Assembly: GCF_009905375.1 (NCBI RefSeq)
Contig: NC_133657.1
Coordinates: 3,100,001 to 3,164,000 of the forward strand
Direction: 5' to 3'
Source: Apium graveolens
Lineage: Eukaryota; Streptophyta; Magnoliopsida; Apiales; Apiaceae
DNA length: 64,000 nt
The position numbers were made by a program, and so were the translations under genes. The notes under the pieces were generated by a model. That model did not search any database. It was not told the DNA's origin and was given only the letters and a program-made list of their open reading frames with translations. Shown in pieces: positions 1 through 11,323 of this stretch. Numbering within the stretch: the stretch's first letter is position 1; each line of letters begins with the position of its first letter.

Positions 1-1380
1 CTGGTGTACATATATCTGTAGTATAGACGCACGTACCGACTGTCACACCTGCGGTGCCTGTTGCACCTGCTATGCCAACTGTGACTGCTGCACATGCAGA
101 TAAACACAAGAAATTCAACAAAATGAACTTCAAATATTGGCAGCAAAAGATGCTTTTTTATCTAACCACATTACATCTGGACCGCTTTCCGAAGGAAGAG
201 ATGCCATTGCTCACTGGTGAGAGCAACACATTGACTCTGTATGCTGTGGATGCTTGGAAGCACCCGGACTACATATATTGGAATCATGTATTGAACTGCT
301 TGGCTAACTCGTTGTATAACGTGTATAGCTCGAAGACAACACCTAAGGCCTTATGGGAGTCACTTGACCATAAGTATAAAACTGAGGATGATGGGGCAAA
401 GAAGTGGATTGTTGTCCGCTTTCTTGACTATAAGATGGGAGATTCTAAGACTGTGATTAGTAAGATGCAAGGACTGCAAGTGATCTTTCATGAAATTCAT
501 GATGAGGGAATGATCATTAGTGAATCTTTCCAAGTTGCTGCTATAATTGAAAAGCTGCCACCAGTATGGAAAATGTTCAAGAACTACCTTAAGCACAAGT
601 GAAAGTAGATGACCATGGAGGATCTGATTCTCAAACTTCGTATTGAAGAAGACAATAAAGGATCTGAGAAGCAAGTGAATGTTGCTATTGAGAAGGCAAA
701 CATGGTGGAACATGTTGAAAGCTCCAAGGCCAAGAAGACCAGTTCTGGTAAAGGGGCAAAACTGGCACCCAAGGGAGGGATTTCGAAGTCGAAATTTTAA
801 GGAATGTGCTACAACTGTGATAAAGTGGGTTATAGGTCTTCTGACTGCAAGAAACCCAAAAAGGCCAATAAGAAGAAAGAGGCAAAATATGGTCGATCAT
901 ATCTCCAGGGAGATGGGTGACATAGACCTCTGTGCTACGGTCTCTGAAGTGAACCTGGTTGGCTCTAATCCGCGTGAAAGGTGGATTGATACTGGCGCTA
1001 CTAGGCATATTTGCTCATACAAGGCGATTTTCTCTAGCCTCAAAGCTTTCGATGCTGGTTAGAAGCTTTATATGGGGAATTCAGCAACTTCTATTATTAA
1101 AGGTGAAGACACGGTGATTCTGAAGATGACCTCTGGGAAGAATCTGACTTTGAAGAATGTACTGTATGTCCCTGATATTTGAAAGAACCTTGTGTCTGGT
1201 TCTTTGTTGTATAAGAACGGATTTCGTATTATAATTGAGTCAGATAAAGTTATTTTCTCTAAGAGTGGTATGTTTGTAGGCAAGGGCTATGTAACTGATG
1301 GGATTTTTAAGCTCAATGTTATGTCCATTAAGGACGATAATGAAATGAAGAATTCTTCTGCTTACTTGCTTGAGTCTCCT
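1..1380 (+). pseudogene. Copia gag-protease pseudogene, first (partial) unit
   Basis: A gag open frame begins within the window (in phase at 54-602) and encodes the Ty1/Copia UBN2-type gag motif around KMNFKYWQQKMLFYL. It is cut by TGA at 600-602 after the codons for YLKHK. Gag continues in phase to about 800. The zinc knuckle reads CYNCDKVGYRSSDC, but a TAA replaces the Gln before it. The protease motif WIDTGATRHIC lies near 990. Further stops occur at 1060-1062 and after VLYVPDI (TGA at 1180-1182). The unit ends with the pre-integrase stretch SSAYLLESP at 1380 and jumps to leader DNA. It cannot encode a full polyprotein. The 600-602 stop is shared with the next unit only, and the TGA near 1180 with all three rearranged units. 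Confidence 0.88.
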
Positions 1381-1766
1381 ATTAGGCTTAGGGTTATTTA
1401 TTCGTTCGATATGCAACACACAGCCGCCTCCTATACAAAAGCCCTACTCTCTCTATTCTGGTGATAGTTTCTTATTCCATTCTAATTTGTCGAAGGTGCT
1501 GTTCACGTAACATCGTCGTCTTCTCATTTTATCCCGGGAGGCTAACGTCTCACACATACGGTGAGGGCCGTAATAGCTTTAAGGAGACAGTTATACGACT
1601 GGACTCGAGAACTTCTCCTTCATATCATTTTTGTTGATTTCTATTATTCGCAGACACGTACATTATATGTATTAATCGCAGATTCTAACTACAATCTTAA
1701 AGCTATTATTATTTATTATTTGTGACTAATACATCTGTCTTTGCCTGTTTGTTGAGTAACAAATCT
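1381..1766 (+). other. Leader or LTR-derived segment of the tandem unit (recurs at 3403-3788 and 5425-5810)
   Basis: About 386 bp of non-coding DNA follow each jump. The stretch starts ATTAGGCTTAGGG, contains pyrimidine-rich DNA (CCCTACTCTCTCTATTCTGG) and a GC-rich patch around TATCCCGGGAGGC, and leads to an ATG at 1767. This resembles the R-U5/leader part of Copia LTRs. I see no clear tRNA-Met primer site, so the assignment to LTR rather than untranslated leader is inferred from its position before gag. Confidence 0.5.
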
Positions 1767-3402
1767 ATGGAGAATAAAATCGTGAATAATAAGATGAACA
1801 CGACGGCTGATTCTAACGCACAGATCTTTGGATCTGATGGGGTTCACCAGCAGGCGCCTAACCCTAACGCACAGATCATAGTATCTGATGGAGGTCAGAC
1901 ACTTGTTGGACATGTGCCTTCGGGACATGTGCATGTGGGACACACTGTTATTGGACAGTTTGGTATTCCTTTGGGATAGACGTCACCAGGATTCGTTCCT
2001 TCGATTGTACATGCGGTGCCTACTGGTGTACATATATCTGTAGTATAGACGCACGTACCGACTGTCACACATGCGGTGCCTGTTGCACCTGCTATGCCAA
2101 CTGTGACTGCTGCACACGCTGATAAACCCGAGAAATTCAACAAAATGAACTTCAAATATTGGCAGCAAAAGATGCTTTTTTATCTGACCACGTTGCATCT
2201 AGACCGCTTTCCGAAGTAAGAGATGCCATTGCTCACTGGTGAGAGCAACACATTGACTCTGTATGCTGTGGATGCTTGGAAGCACCCGGACTACATATAT
2301 CGGAATTATGTATTGAACTGCTTGGCTGACTCGTTGTATAACGTGTATAGCTCGAAGACAACACCTAAGGCCTTATGGGAGTCACTTGACCATAAGTATA
2401 AAACTGAGGATGATGGGGCAAAGAAGTGGATTGTTGTCCGCTTTCTTGACTATAAGATGGGAGATTCTAAGACTGTGATTAGTAAGATGCAAGGACTGCA
2501 AGTGATCATTCATGAAATTCATGATGAGGGAATGATCATTAGTGAATCTTTCCAAGTTGCTGCTATAATTGAAAAGCTGCCACCAGTATGGAAAATGTTG
2601 AAGAACTACCTTAAGCACAAGTGAAAGTGGATGACCATGGAGGATCTGATTCTCAAACTTCGTATTGAAGAAGACAATAAAGGATCTGAGAAGCAAGTGA
2701 ATGTTGCTATTGAGAAGGCAAACATGGTAGAACATGTTGAAAGCTCCAAGGCCAAGAAGACCAGTTCTGGTAAAGGGGCAAAACTGGCACCCAAGGGAGG
2801 GATTTCGAAGTCGAAATTTCAAGGAAAGTGCTACAACTGTGATAAAGTGGGTTATAGGTCTTCTGACTGCAAGAAACCCAAAAAGGCCAATAAGAAGAAA
2901 GAGGCAAAATATGGTCGATCATATCTCCAGGGAGATGGGTGACATAGACCTCTGTGCTACGGTCTCTGAAGTGAACCTGGTTGGCTCTAATCCGCGTGAA
3001 AGGTGGATTGATACTGGCGCTACTAGGCATATTTGCTCATACAAGGCGATTTTCTCTAGCCTCAAAGCTTTCGATGCTGGTTAGAAGCTTTATATGGGGA
3101 ATTCAGCGACTTCTATTATTAAAGGTGAAGGCACGGTGATTCTGAAGATGACCTCTGGGAAGAATCTGACTTTGAAGAATGTACTGTATGTCTCTGATAT
3201 TTGAAAGAACCTTGTGTCTGGTTCTTTGTTGTATAAGAACGGATTTCGTATTATAATTGAGTCAGATAAAGTTATTTTCTCTAAGAGTGTTATGTTTGTA
3301 GCCAAGGGCTATGTAACCGATGGGATTTTTAAGCTCAATGTTATGTCCATTAAGGACGATAATGAAATGAAGAATTCTTCTGCTTACTTGCTTGAGTCTC
3401 CT
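1767..3402 (+). pseudogene. Copia gag-protease pseudogene, second unit
   Basis: The likely gag start is ATGGAGAATAAA at 1767. The N-terminal part is Asn/Gly-rich with the short motif SDG..QQAPNPNAQI and a Gly-His stretch (GHVPSGHVHVGH). Two in-frame TAG codons follow at 1977 and near 2044; both are present in every copy. The gag core reads in phase, with a further TAA at 2218-2220 and TGA at 2622-2624. The zinc knuckle CYNCDKVGYRSSDC is open here near 2830, and the protease motif WIDTGATRHIC near 3010 is intact. Stops at about 3082 and 3202 match the first unit. Units one and two share private changes (for example TGA after YLKHK), so they are the closest pair. Confidence 0.87.
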
Positions 3403-3788
3403 ATTAGGCTTAGGGTTATTTATTCGTTCGATATGCAACACACAGCCGCCTCCTATAGAAAAGCCCTACTCTCTCTGTTCTGGTGATAGTTTCTTATTCC
3501 GTTCTAATTTGTCGAAGGTGCTGTTCACGTAACATCGCCGTCTTCTCATTTTATCCCGAGAGGCTAACGTCTCACACATACGGTGAGGGCCGTAATAGCT
3601 TTAAGGAGACAGTTATACGACTGGACTCGAGAACTTCTCCTTCATATCATTTTTGTTAATTTCTATTATTCGCAGACACGTACATTATATGTATTAATCG
3701 CAGATTCTAACTACAATCTTAAAGCTATTATTATTTATTATTTGTGACTAATACATCTGTCTTTGCCTGTTTGTTGAGTAACAAATCT

Positions 3789-5424
3789 ATGGAGAATAAA
3801 ATAGTGAACAATAAGATGAACACGACGGTTGATCCTAACGCACAGATCTTTGGATCTGATGGGGTTCACCAGCAGGCGCCTAACCCTAACGCACAGATCA
3901 TAGTATCTGATGGAGGTCAGACACTTGTTGGACATGTGCCTTCGGGACATGTGCATGTGGGACACACTGTTATTGGACAATTTGGTATTCCTTTGGGATA
4001 GACGTCATCAGGATTCGTTCCTTCGATTGTACATGCGGTGCCTACTGATGTACATATATCTGTAGTATAGACGCACGTACCGACTGTCATACCTGCGGTG
4101 CCTGTTGCACCTGCTATGCCAACTGTGACTGCTACACACGCTGATAAACCCGAGAAATTCAACAAAATGAACTTCAAATATTGGCAGCAAAAGATGCTTT
4201 TTTATCTGACCACGTTGCATCTGGACCGCTTTCCGAAGGAAGAGATGCCATTGCTCACTAGTGAGAGCAACACGTTGACCCTGTATGCTGTGGATGCTTG
4301 GAAGCACCCGGACTACATATATCGGAATTATGTACTGAACTGCTTGGCTGACTCGTTGTATAACGTGTATAGCTCGAAGACAACACCTAAGGCCTTATGG
4401 GAGTCACTTGACCATAAGTATAAAACCGAGGATGATGGGGCAAAGAAGTGGATTGTTGTCCGCTTTCTTGACTATAAGATGGGAGATTCTAAGATTGTGG
4501 TCAGTAAGATGCAAGCCCTGCAAGTGATCATTCATGAAATTCATGCTGAGGGAATGATCATTAGTGAATCTTTCCAAGTTGGCTGCTATAATTGAAAAGC
4601 TGCCACCGGTATGGAAAATGTTCAAGAACTACCTTAAGCACAAGCGAAAGGAGATGACCATGGAGGATCTGATTCTCAAATTTCGTATTGAAGAAGACAA
4701 TAAAGGATCTGAGAAGCAAGTGAATGTTGCTATTGAGAAGGAAAACATGGTGGAACTTGTTGAAAGCTCCAAGGCCAAGAAGACCAATTATGGTAAGGGG
4801 AAAAACTGGCACCCAAGGGAGGGATTTCGAAGTCGAAATTTCAAGGAAAGTGCTACAACTGTGATAAATTGGGTCATAGGTCTTCTAACTGCAAGAAACC
4901 CAAAAAGGCCAATAAGAAGAAATAAGCAATATATGGTCGATCATATCTCCAGGGAGATGGGTGACATAGACCTCTGTGCTACGGTCTCTGAAGTGAACCT
5001 GGTTGGCTCTAATCTGCGTGAAAGGTGGATTGATAATGGTGCTACTAGGCATATTTGCTCATACAAGGCGATTTTCTCTAGCCCCAAAGCTTTCGATGCT
5101 GGTGAGAAGCTTTATATGGGGAATTCAACGACTTCTACCATTAAAGGTGAAGGCACGGTGATTCTGAAGATGACCTCTGGGAAGAATCTGAATTTGAAGA
5201 ATGTACTATATGTCCCTGATATTTGAAAGAACCTTGTGTCTGGTTATTTGTTGTATAAGCACGGATTTCGTATTGTAATTGAGTCAGATAAAGTTATTTT
5301 CTCTAAGAGTGGTATGTTTGTAGGCAAGGGCTATGTAACCGATGAGATTTTTAAGCTCAATATTATGTCCATTAAGGACGATAATGAAATGAAGAATTCC
5401 TCTGCTTACTTGCTTGAGTCTCCT
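3789..5424 (+). pseudogene. Copia gag-protease pseudogene, third unit
   Basis: Same layout as the preceding unit, starting at ATG 3789. The first part of gag is open from 4098 to 4595; a one-base insertion near 4580 (GTTGGCTGC instead of GTTGCTGC) shifts the frame, and the downstream part continues at 4564-5226. Here the codons after YLKHK are CGA AAG GAG, so the TGA seen in units one and two is absent. The protease motif is changed to [11 protein letters not shown], replacing the Thr of the Asp-Thr-Gly active site. The TGA after VLYVPDI (5224-5226) is shared with the first two units. It is non-functional as gag-pol. Confidence 0.86.
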
Positions 5425-5810
5425 ATTAGGCTTAGGGTTATTTATTCGTTCGATATGCAACACACAGCCAACTCCTATACAAAAGCCCAACTCTCTCTAT
5501 TCTGGTGATAGTTTCTTATTCCGTTCTAATTCGCCGAAGGTGCTGTTCACGTAACATCGCCGTCTTCTCATTTTATCCCGGGAGGCTAACGTCTCACACA
5601 TACGATGAGGGTCGTAATAGCTTTAAGGAGACAATTATACGACTGGACTCGAAAACTTCTCCTTCATATCCTTTTTGTTTATTTCTGTTATTCGCACACA
5701 CGTACATTATATGTATTAATTGTAGATTGTAACTACAATCTTAAAGCTATTATTATTTGTTATTTGTGACTAATACATCTGTCTTTGCCTGTTTGTTAAG
5801 TAACAGATCT

Positions 5811-6893
5811 ATGGAGAATAAAACCGTGAACAATAAGATGAACACGACGGATGATTCCAACGCACAGATCTTTGGATCTGATGGAGTTCACCAGCAGGTG
5901 CCTAACCCTAACGCACGGATCGTAGTATCTGATGGAGGTGAGACACTTGTTGGACATGTGCCTTCGGGACATGTGCATGTGGGACACACTGTTATTGGAC
6001 AATTTGGTGTTCCTTTTCGATAGACGTCACCATGATTCGTTCCTTCGATTATACATGCGGTGCCTACTGGTGTACATACATCTGTAGTATAGACGCACAT
6101 ACCGACTGTCACACACATGCGGTGCCTGTTGCACCTACTATGCCAACTGTGACTGCTGCACACGCTGATAAACCCGAGAAATTCAACAAAATGAACTTCA
6201 AATATTGGCAGCAAAAGATGCTTTTTTATATGACCACGTTGCATCTGGACCGCTTTCCGAAGGAAGAGATGCTATTGCTCACTGGTGAGAGCAATACGCT
6301 GACTCTATATGCTGTGGATGCTTGGAAGCACCCGGACTACATATATCGGAATTATGTACTGAACTGCTTGGCTGACTTATTGTATAACGTGTATAGCTCG
6401 AAGACAACACCTAAGGCCTTATGGGAGTCACTTGACCATAAGTATAAAATCGAGGATGCTGGGGAAAAGAAGTGGATTGTTGTCCGCTTTCTTGACTATA
6501 AGATGGGAGATTCTAAGACTGTGGTCAGTAAGATGCAAGAACTGTAAATGATAATTCATGAAATTCATGCTGAGGGAATGATCATTAGTGAATCTTTCCA
6601 AGTTGCTGCTATAATTGAAAAGCTGCCACCGTGGAAAATGTTCAAGAACTACCTTAAGCACAAGCGAAAGGAGATGACCATGGAGGATCTGATTCTCAAA
6701 CTTCGTATTGAAGAAGACAATAAAGGATCTGAGAAGCAAGTGAATGTTGCTATTGAGAAGGCAAACATGGTGGAACATGTTGAAAGCTCCAAGGCCAGGA
6801 AGACCAATTCTGGTAAAGGGGCAAAACTGGCACCCAAGGGAGGGATTTCGAAGTCGAAATTTCAAGGAAAGTGCTACAACTGTGATAAAGTGG
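5811..6893 (+). pseudogene. Copia gag pseudogene, fourth unit, split by a retrotransposon
   Basis: Starts at ATG 5811 and shares the two upstream TAG codons with the other units. Gag is open to a TAA at 6545-6547. After a 3-bp deletion (PPVW becomes PPW) it stays in phase through [20 protein letters not shown] and reaches the zinc knuckle CYNCDK at about 6870. At 6893 the coding sequence stops in the middle of the knuckle, at AAAGTGG. It resumes at 16283 with GTCATAGGTCTTCTGACTGC, the remainder of the same knuckle. The split is a retrotransposon insertion with a 5-bp duplication, AGTGG, at 6889-6893 and 16278-16282. Confidence 0.9.
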
Positions 6894-8559
6894 TGTTGGA
6901 TTTTAATCGCAGCGGAGGCATGGTAAAACACTTTTACACATATAAAATCCAAATAGAAGCATATAAATCGTGGTAAAAACATATGGATCGATTACTAACC
7001 TTTAATATGCGATCCAAAAGCAACGATCGGAGATCCTTAGCAGCTGCTCCTCAAACGTGAAGCACTCCACCGGTATCCACCAAGAAAACGACGTTAAGGT
7101 GGCGGAGGAGGTGGAGAGAATTGGGTTTTTCTAAAACTTTTGGGTTTTGGGTTAGAATAGAAAATAGGGTTTATAATAGTATATTTATAGGCAAAATTTT
7201 CAGCTGAAATTTTCCCATAAATATTATTATTATTATTATCCCATTTATTATTCTCATTAATAATTAAAACACCTTTCAATTATTAATCCTTTTTCTAAAG
7301 ACTTTAGAAATAATTCTCTCTCTTAATTTAATTTCCAAAAATTAAATTCTTAATTAATAATATTAAGAACTTTTTTTAATTAATTTATAATCAATTAAAT
7401 CTCATTTAATCAATTATTAAATTTGCCAATTAATTATTTATTTCACAAATAAATAATTATTAGCCATTATTAATTAATTTCTCCACCATTAAATTATTTT
7501 CTTTTTATGGTGTGACCCTGTAGGTTCAATATTAAGCCGGTAGTAGAAATAAATAATAATAAAACTATTTTATCATTATTTATATAAATTCTCTAATTTA
7601 TTAAATATGATTAATTAATTAATCATATTTATTCTACATCATGAGAGATACTTCTCAGCATATCGCGACTATCCGGATAATACGAATTCACTGCTTAGAA
7701 TACCAAGAACCTATTCAGTGAATAGTTACCGTACAATAAACTCCTTCTACCCTACAATGTCCCGATTAAATACAAGGCATGGATCTCGTGTCAAGCCTAT
7801 CTAATTCAATCACTTGCTTACCATTTACTATGCGTAGTTCTATGCAAATTAGAAACTCCTTTCTAATTTCATTCACTCTGGCCAGAGATTCCTGAACTAG
7901 CATAAGTGGATCAGCCTTGAACATTCGCTTCCTTCACTGGAAGGGGTAGATCCTTTATTGATCATACACTATCTTCGTGTAGCAATTCCTATACCCAGTA
8001 GAGCCCTAATAATTGTCCCTGGAGACTAAGAACTAAACCAAAGCATAGTTCAGTGTACACAAGATGACTATGATGACCTCAAGTCTAAGGATACTTGTAC
8101 AACTATCACTATATGAACAACTGCTGACACGTGAGTGAACTCCATCAGTTGTTCAGCTGTGCGAGTCATGTTCAGTGAACTTATTCTATAATAAGCACCT
8201 ACATACTAGCTATAGTGTCACCACACAAATGTCTATGAGAACAGACATCCTTCATAATGAAGCAAGTATAGTATGTACCGATCTTTGCGGATTATTAATT
8301 ACCAGTTAGTAATCCTACGACCAGGAACTATTTAAGTTTAGAGTTATCATCTTTTAGGTCTCACTATTATGATCTCATCATAATCCATAAAAAGCTTTAC
8401 TCTAAACTATGGTATATCTTATTTAAACACTTAAATAGATAAAGCCCGTAATAAAAACAAAACAAATCTTTTATTAATATCAATGGAATCAAAACAGATT
8501 ACATAAAAGGTTATTCCTAATTCCTAATACCTGATTGGACTTAGGACATATTCCTTTCA
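6894..8559 (-). repeat. LTR 1 (3' LTR) of the composite Copia element
   Basis: 1,666 bp, beginning TGTTGGATTTTAAT and ending TTCCTTTCA on the plus strand. It matches 13169-14827 almost base for base, with a few indels such as the ATT run near 7225. A minus-strand TATA-like box TATAAATA lies at 7182-7189 (again at 13457-13464), giving the probable promoter. Next to its inner end the polypurine tract, read on the minus strand, is AAGTGGGAGAT (8560-8570). The middle (7200-7630) is very AT-rich. Confidence 0.93.
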
Positions 8560-9200
8560 ATCTCCCACTTGTACTAAAGCCAATCACTCTGGTATCTAAT
8601 ACCCATCTTCTATTTATGACGATCAAAGTGACTTTCATAAAGTAGCTTTGTGAGTGGGTCTGCTATGTTGTTATGTGTGTCAACTCTAATTCAATACAAT
8701 ACAAGAAATGTTACCGCGCTCCCACTAACCCTTTTGTAGACACATGGTTCATCTACATTTTTGATAAAATCAAACTCTTTGATTGTCTCATCAAAACGAA
8801 TGTTCCATCTTTCGAGAAGCTTGCTTTAAACCACATATGGTTCGCATCAGCTTACACACTAGGTTTTCATTTCCCTTGGAAAGAAAACCATCTGGCTAAT
8901 TGCTAGATCTCATAGTCGTAGTAAGCAGCAATCGCAAGCAAAATCCTAATTGATTTTAACAGGGCTACAGGTAAAAGGTTTCATCAAAGTCAATCCATTG
9001 CCTTTATTTGAAACCTTTTCCCAAAAGCCTGGCCTTAAAGGTCTCCACCTGGCCATTCTGGATTTCATGGCACTTTGCCATTTCTCTGAGTCAACACTAC
9101 TCATAGCCTCATTATAGGTCACAGGGTCGTCATCATCAATGATCGACAACTCATTGTCATTCTCAATAAAAAGGCCATATTACCTCTCAGGTTGGCGAGA
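8560..9200 (-). pseudogene. Shrunken Copia reverse transcriptase/RNase H remnant
   Basis: Reading the minus strand from about 9149, the N-terminal RT stretch DDPVTYNEAMSSVDSEKWQSAMKS is recognisable, then frame-shifted pieces of the RT core (TFKARLLGKGFK, WIDFDETF, CGLKQASRKM). The end of RNase H (NNIADPLTKLL) follows just before the LTR. Everything from RT to the C-terminus occupies about 600 bp, against roughly 2 kb in complete Copia elements. Several internal deletions have removed the YVDD box and the RNase H catalytic residues. It cannot be active. Confidence 0.75.
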
Positions 9201-10060
9201 CACTCTCCCTGTTCTATGAATGGGCTATTCCACAAAAGGTTGTTCAGTCAGAACAGGTGTTTCCACTTGATCCGTAGTAGTTTGTGCTTCTTGAACTTCA
9301 TCAAGTTCAATTTTGCTCCCACTGTTTCCTTCAAGGATAAACTCCTTTTCCAAGAAGGTAGCATGTCTGGAGACAAACACCCGATGATCGGTGAAAAAGT
9401 AATACCCTAAAGTCTCTTTAGGATATCCCACAAAACTACATTTTACGGATCGATATTCCAGCTTATCTGGGTCAACTTACTTGACATAAGCTGGACATCC
9501 CCAAATCTTAACGTGTTTAAGACTCGGTTTCCTTTCTTTCCATATCTCATACGGAGTTTGATGAACAGATTTGGAAGACACCTTATTCAGTAAATATACT
9601 GAGGTTTCCAATGCATAACCCCATAGGAATACTGGAAAATTCGCATAGCTCATCATGGACCGAACCATGTCTAACAGAGTTCGATTTCTCCTTTCAGATA
9701 CCAATCTGGAGGAGTCCACTGGGAGACTATACCATTTACTTTGAGATAATCTAGAAACACTCCTTTAAAGTATTCACCACCTCGATCTGATCGAAGAGTT
9801 ATAATACCATGTTTGGTTGTTTCTCCACTTCATACTTATACTCTTTGAAATTTTCAAAGGCTTCAGACTTGTGTTTTATCAAACACATATCCGAATCTAG
9901 ATCTATTATCCATGAAAGTAATGAAGTATGAAAATCCACCCATGGCTTGCGTAGACATTGGTCCACATACATCTGTGTGTACCATTCCTAGCAAATTTGC
10001 AGCCCTCTCTCCATGTCTACTAAATGGAGACTGCAGTGCCACAATGAAGTGAGATTTTCA
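9201..10060 (-). pseudogene. Copia integrase remnant
   Basis: The minus strand at 9477-9719 encodes ERRNRTLLDMVRSMMSYANF, LWGYALETSVYLLNKVSSKS and TPYEIWKERKPSLKHVKIWG, the C-terminal half of a Copia integrase catalytic domain including the final Glu-containing ER(K/R)NRT motif. Around it the frame changes repeatedly (9225-9431 continues the downstream linker in another frame). The first catalytic Asp motifs are not in an open frame. Several one-base indels and stops make this a dead integrase. Confidence 0.75.
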
Positions 10061-11323
10061 TCATCCCTTTTCTTTTATTAGTTTGTTCAATCTGAAGTAA
10101 ATTATGTCACATATATACAGACCATTATTTAAAGCACCACGTCCATAAAGAATATTATCTCTAAGAATAGAACATTCATTATTCTCAATAATAAATGAAA
10201 ATCCAGCCAAGTCTAACATGGGAATAATATTCCTCACAATCGAGGGAACAAAATAACAATTATTTAAAACTATAGTCTTGCCCGTAGGCATATGTAAATG
10301 AAATGATTCTACATCTTCAGCAGCAACTCTTGCTCCATTTCCCATCAGTAGAATCACCTCCTCTTCCTCAAGAGTCCTACTTCTCCTTGGTCCCTGTAAA
10401 AAATTGTAGATGTGAGAACCACAGGCGGTATCTAATACCCAAGTAGAAATTTGATTTAATGACATATTCACTTCTATCATGAACATACCTGAATCAGAAG
10501 TGGTAGTCTCACTACCCTTCTTCTTCTTCAATTCTGTAAGGTAAACCTTGCAGTTCCTCTTCCAGTGCCCCACCTTATTACAGTGAAAGCAAACAACTTT
10601 GCTCTTGGGGTCTTCAGCTTTTGGTGGAACCGGCGTTTTCTCACCTACTATCTTCTTCTTGGAAGGGTTCCTCTTCCTTTTCTTAGGATTGGAACCTTCA
10701 CCAATTAGAAGAACAGAACTCTTCTTAGGGGGAAAATTCGATTCCGCAGTCTTCAACATGTTGTGGAGTTCAGGCAGGCTGACATCCAACTTATTCATGT
10801 GAAAGTTCACAACAAACTGCGAGAACGAACTCGGAAGCGATTGCAAGACCAAGTCTTGGCTCAGCTCCCCATCCATGGCAAAACCAAGTTGTCCAAGACG
10901 TTCAATCAAATTGATCATCTTAAGTACATGGTCATTCACAGATGATCCCTCAGACATCCTACAACCGAACAGCTCCTTCGATATCTCATATCGAGTTGTC
11001 CTCCCTGCCACATCATACAACTCTTGTAGATGCATGAGGATAGTGTGAGCATCCATATGCTCATGTTGCTCCTGTAGCTCAATATTCATGGAAGCTAGCA
11101 TGATGCATTGAGCAATATTTGCATCATCTATCCACTTATGATACACAACATGTTCATCATTATGTGCATCACTAGCAGGTTCAGTAGGCTTAGGTGAGTC
11201 AATCACGTATTCCAGCTTCTCAATCCTGAGAACAATTCTCAAGTTTCGAAGCCAGTCAGTATAATTAGGACCAGTCAATTTGTGAGCATCCAGTATGCTC
11301 CTGAGCGATAGTGCAGAAGACAT
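10061..11323 (-). CDS. Copia gag-protease ORF
   Basis: Open frame of about 420 codons. I take the start at ATG 11323 (MSSALSLRSILDAHKLTG) rather than the upstream in-frame ATG at 11356, because the downstream one matches the usual Copia gag N-terminus. A gag core follows at residues 10-200 (GPNYTDWLRNLRIVL, then the FGCRMSEGSSVNDHVLKM segment), then a Lys-rich linker. The CCHC zinc knuckle CFHCNKVGHWKRNC lies at 245-258 and the protease motif WVLDTACGSHI at about 295-305. The protease has Ala where the Asp-Thr-Gly triad has Gly, which may inactivate it. The frame ends in the pre-integrase region. It is the longest undamaged frame of this element and would need the lost pol for transposition. 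Confidence 0.85.
   Translation of the reverse strand: MSSALSLRSILDAHKLTGPNYTDWLRNLRIVLRIEKLEYVIDSPKPTEPASDAHNDEHVVYHKWIDDANIAQCIMLASMNIELQEQHEHMDAHTILMHLQELYDVAGRTTRYEISKELFGCRMSEGSSVNDHVLKMINLIERLGQLGFAMDGELSQDLVLQSLPSSFSQFVVNFHMNKLDVSLPELHNMLKTAESNFPPKKSSVLLIGEGSNPKKRKRNPSKKKIVGEKTPVPPKAEDPKSKVVCFHCNKVGHWKRNCKVYLTELKKKKGSETTTSDSGMFMIEVNMSLNQISTWVLDTACGSHIYNFLQGPRRSRTLEEEEVILLMGNGARVAAEDVESFHLHMPTGKTIVLNNCYFVPSIVRNIIPMLDLAGFSFIIENNECSILRDNILYGRGALNNGLYICDIIYFRLNKLIKEKG

Larger units (their letters stand above)
1..6893 (+). repeat. Tandem array of 2,022-bp Copia gag/protease units
   Basis: Landmarks recur at an exact spacing of 2,022 bp. The string GTATAGACGC is at 21, 2043, 4065 and 6087, and the junction ending GAGTCTCCT then ATTAGG is at 1380/1381, 3402/3403 and 5424/5425. 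Each unit runs from a leader or LTR-like stretch through a Copia gag, zinc knuckle, protease and pre-integrase segment, then jumps back to the leader. The window opens inside a unit, so the left edge of the array is not seen. The last unit (from 5425) has no jump; at 16836 it reads on into integrase, so it is the parental arrangement. 2,022 is a multiple of three, so all units share one reading frame. Units differ by scattered substitutions and a few small indels. Unequal crossing-over or rolling-circle amplification would explain the array; that is inference. Confidence 0.93.

Noticed and set aside
360..713. Minus-strand open frames overlapping each gag unit
   Set aside because: They repeat at every tandem unit because the sense gag repeats. 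The sense frame has clear Copia gag motifs and the antisense products have none.
1..6893. Array interpreted as four separate full Copia insertions
   Set aside because: No LTR pairs, primer sites or target duplications separate the units, and the same internal junction recurs at exact 2,022-bp intervals.
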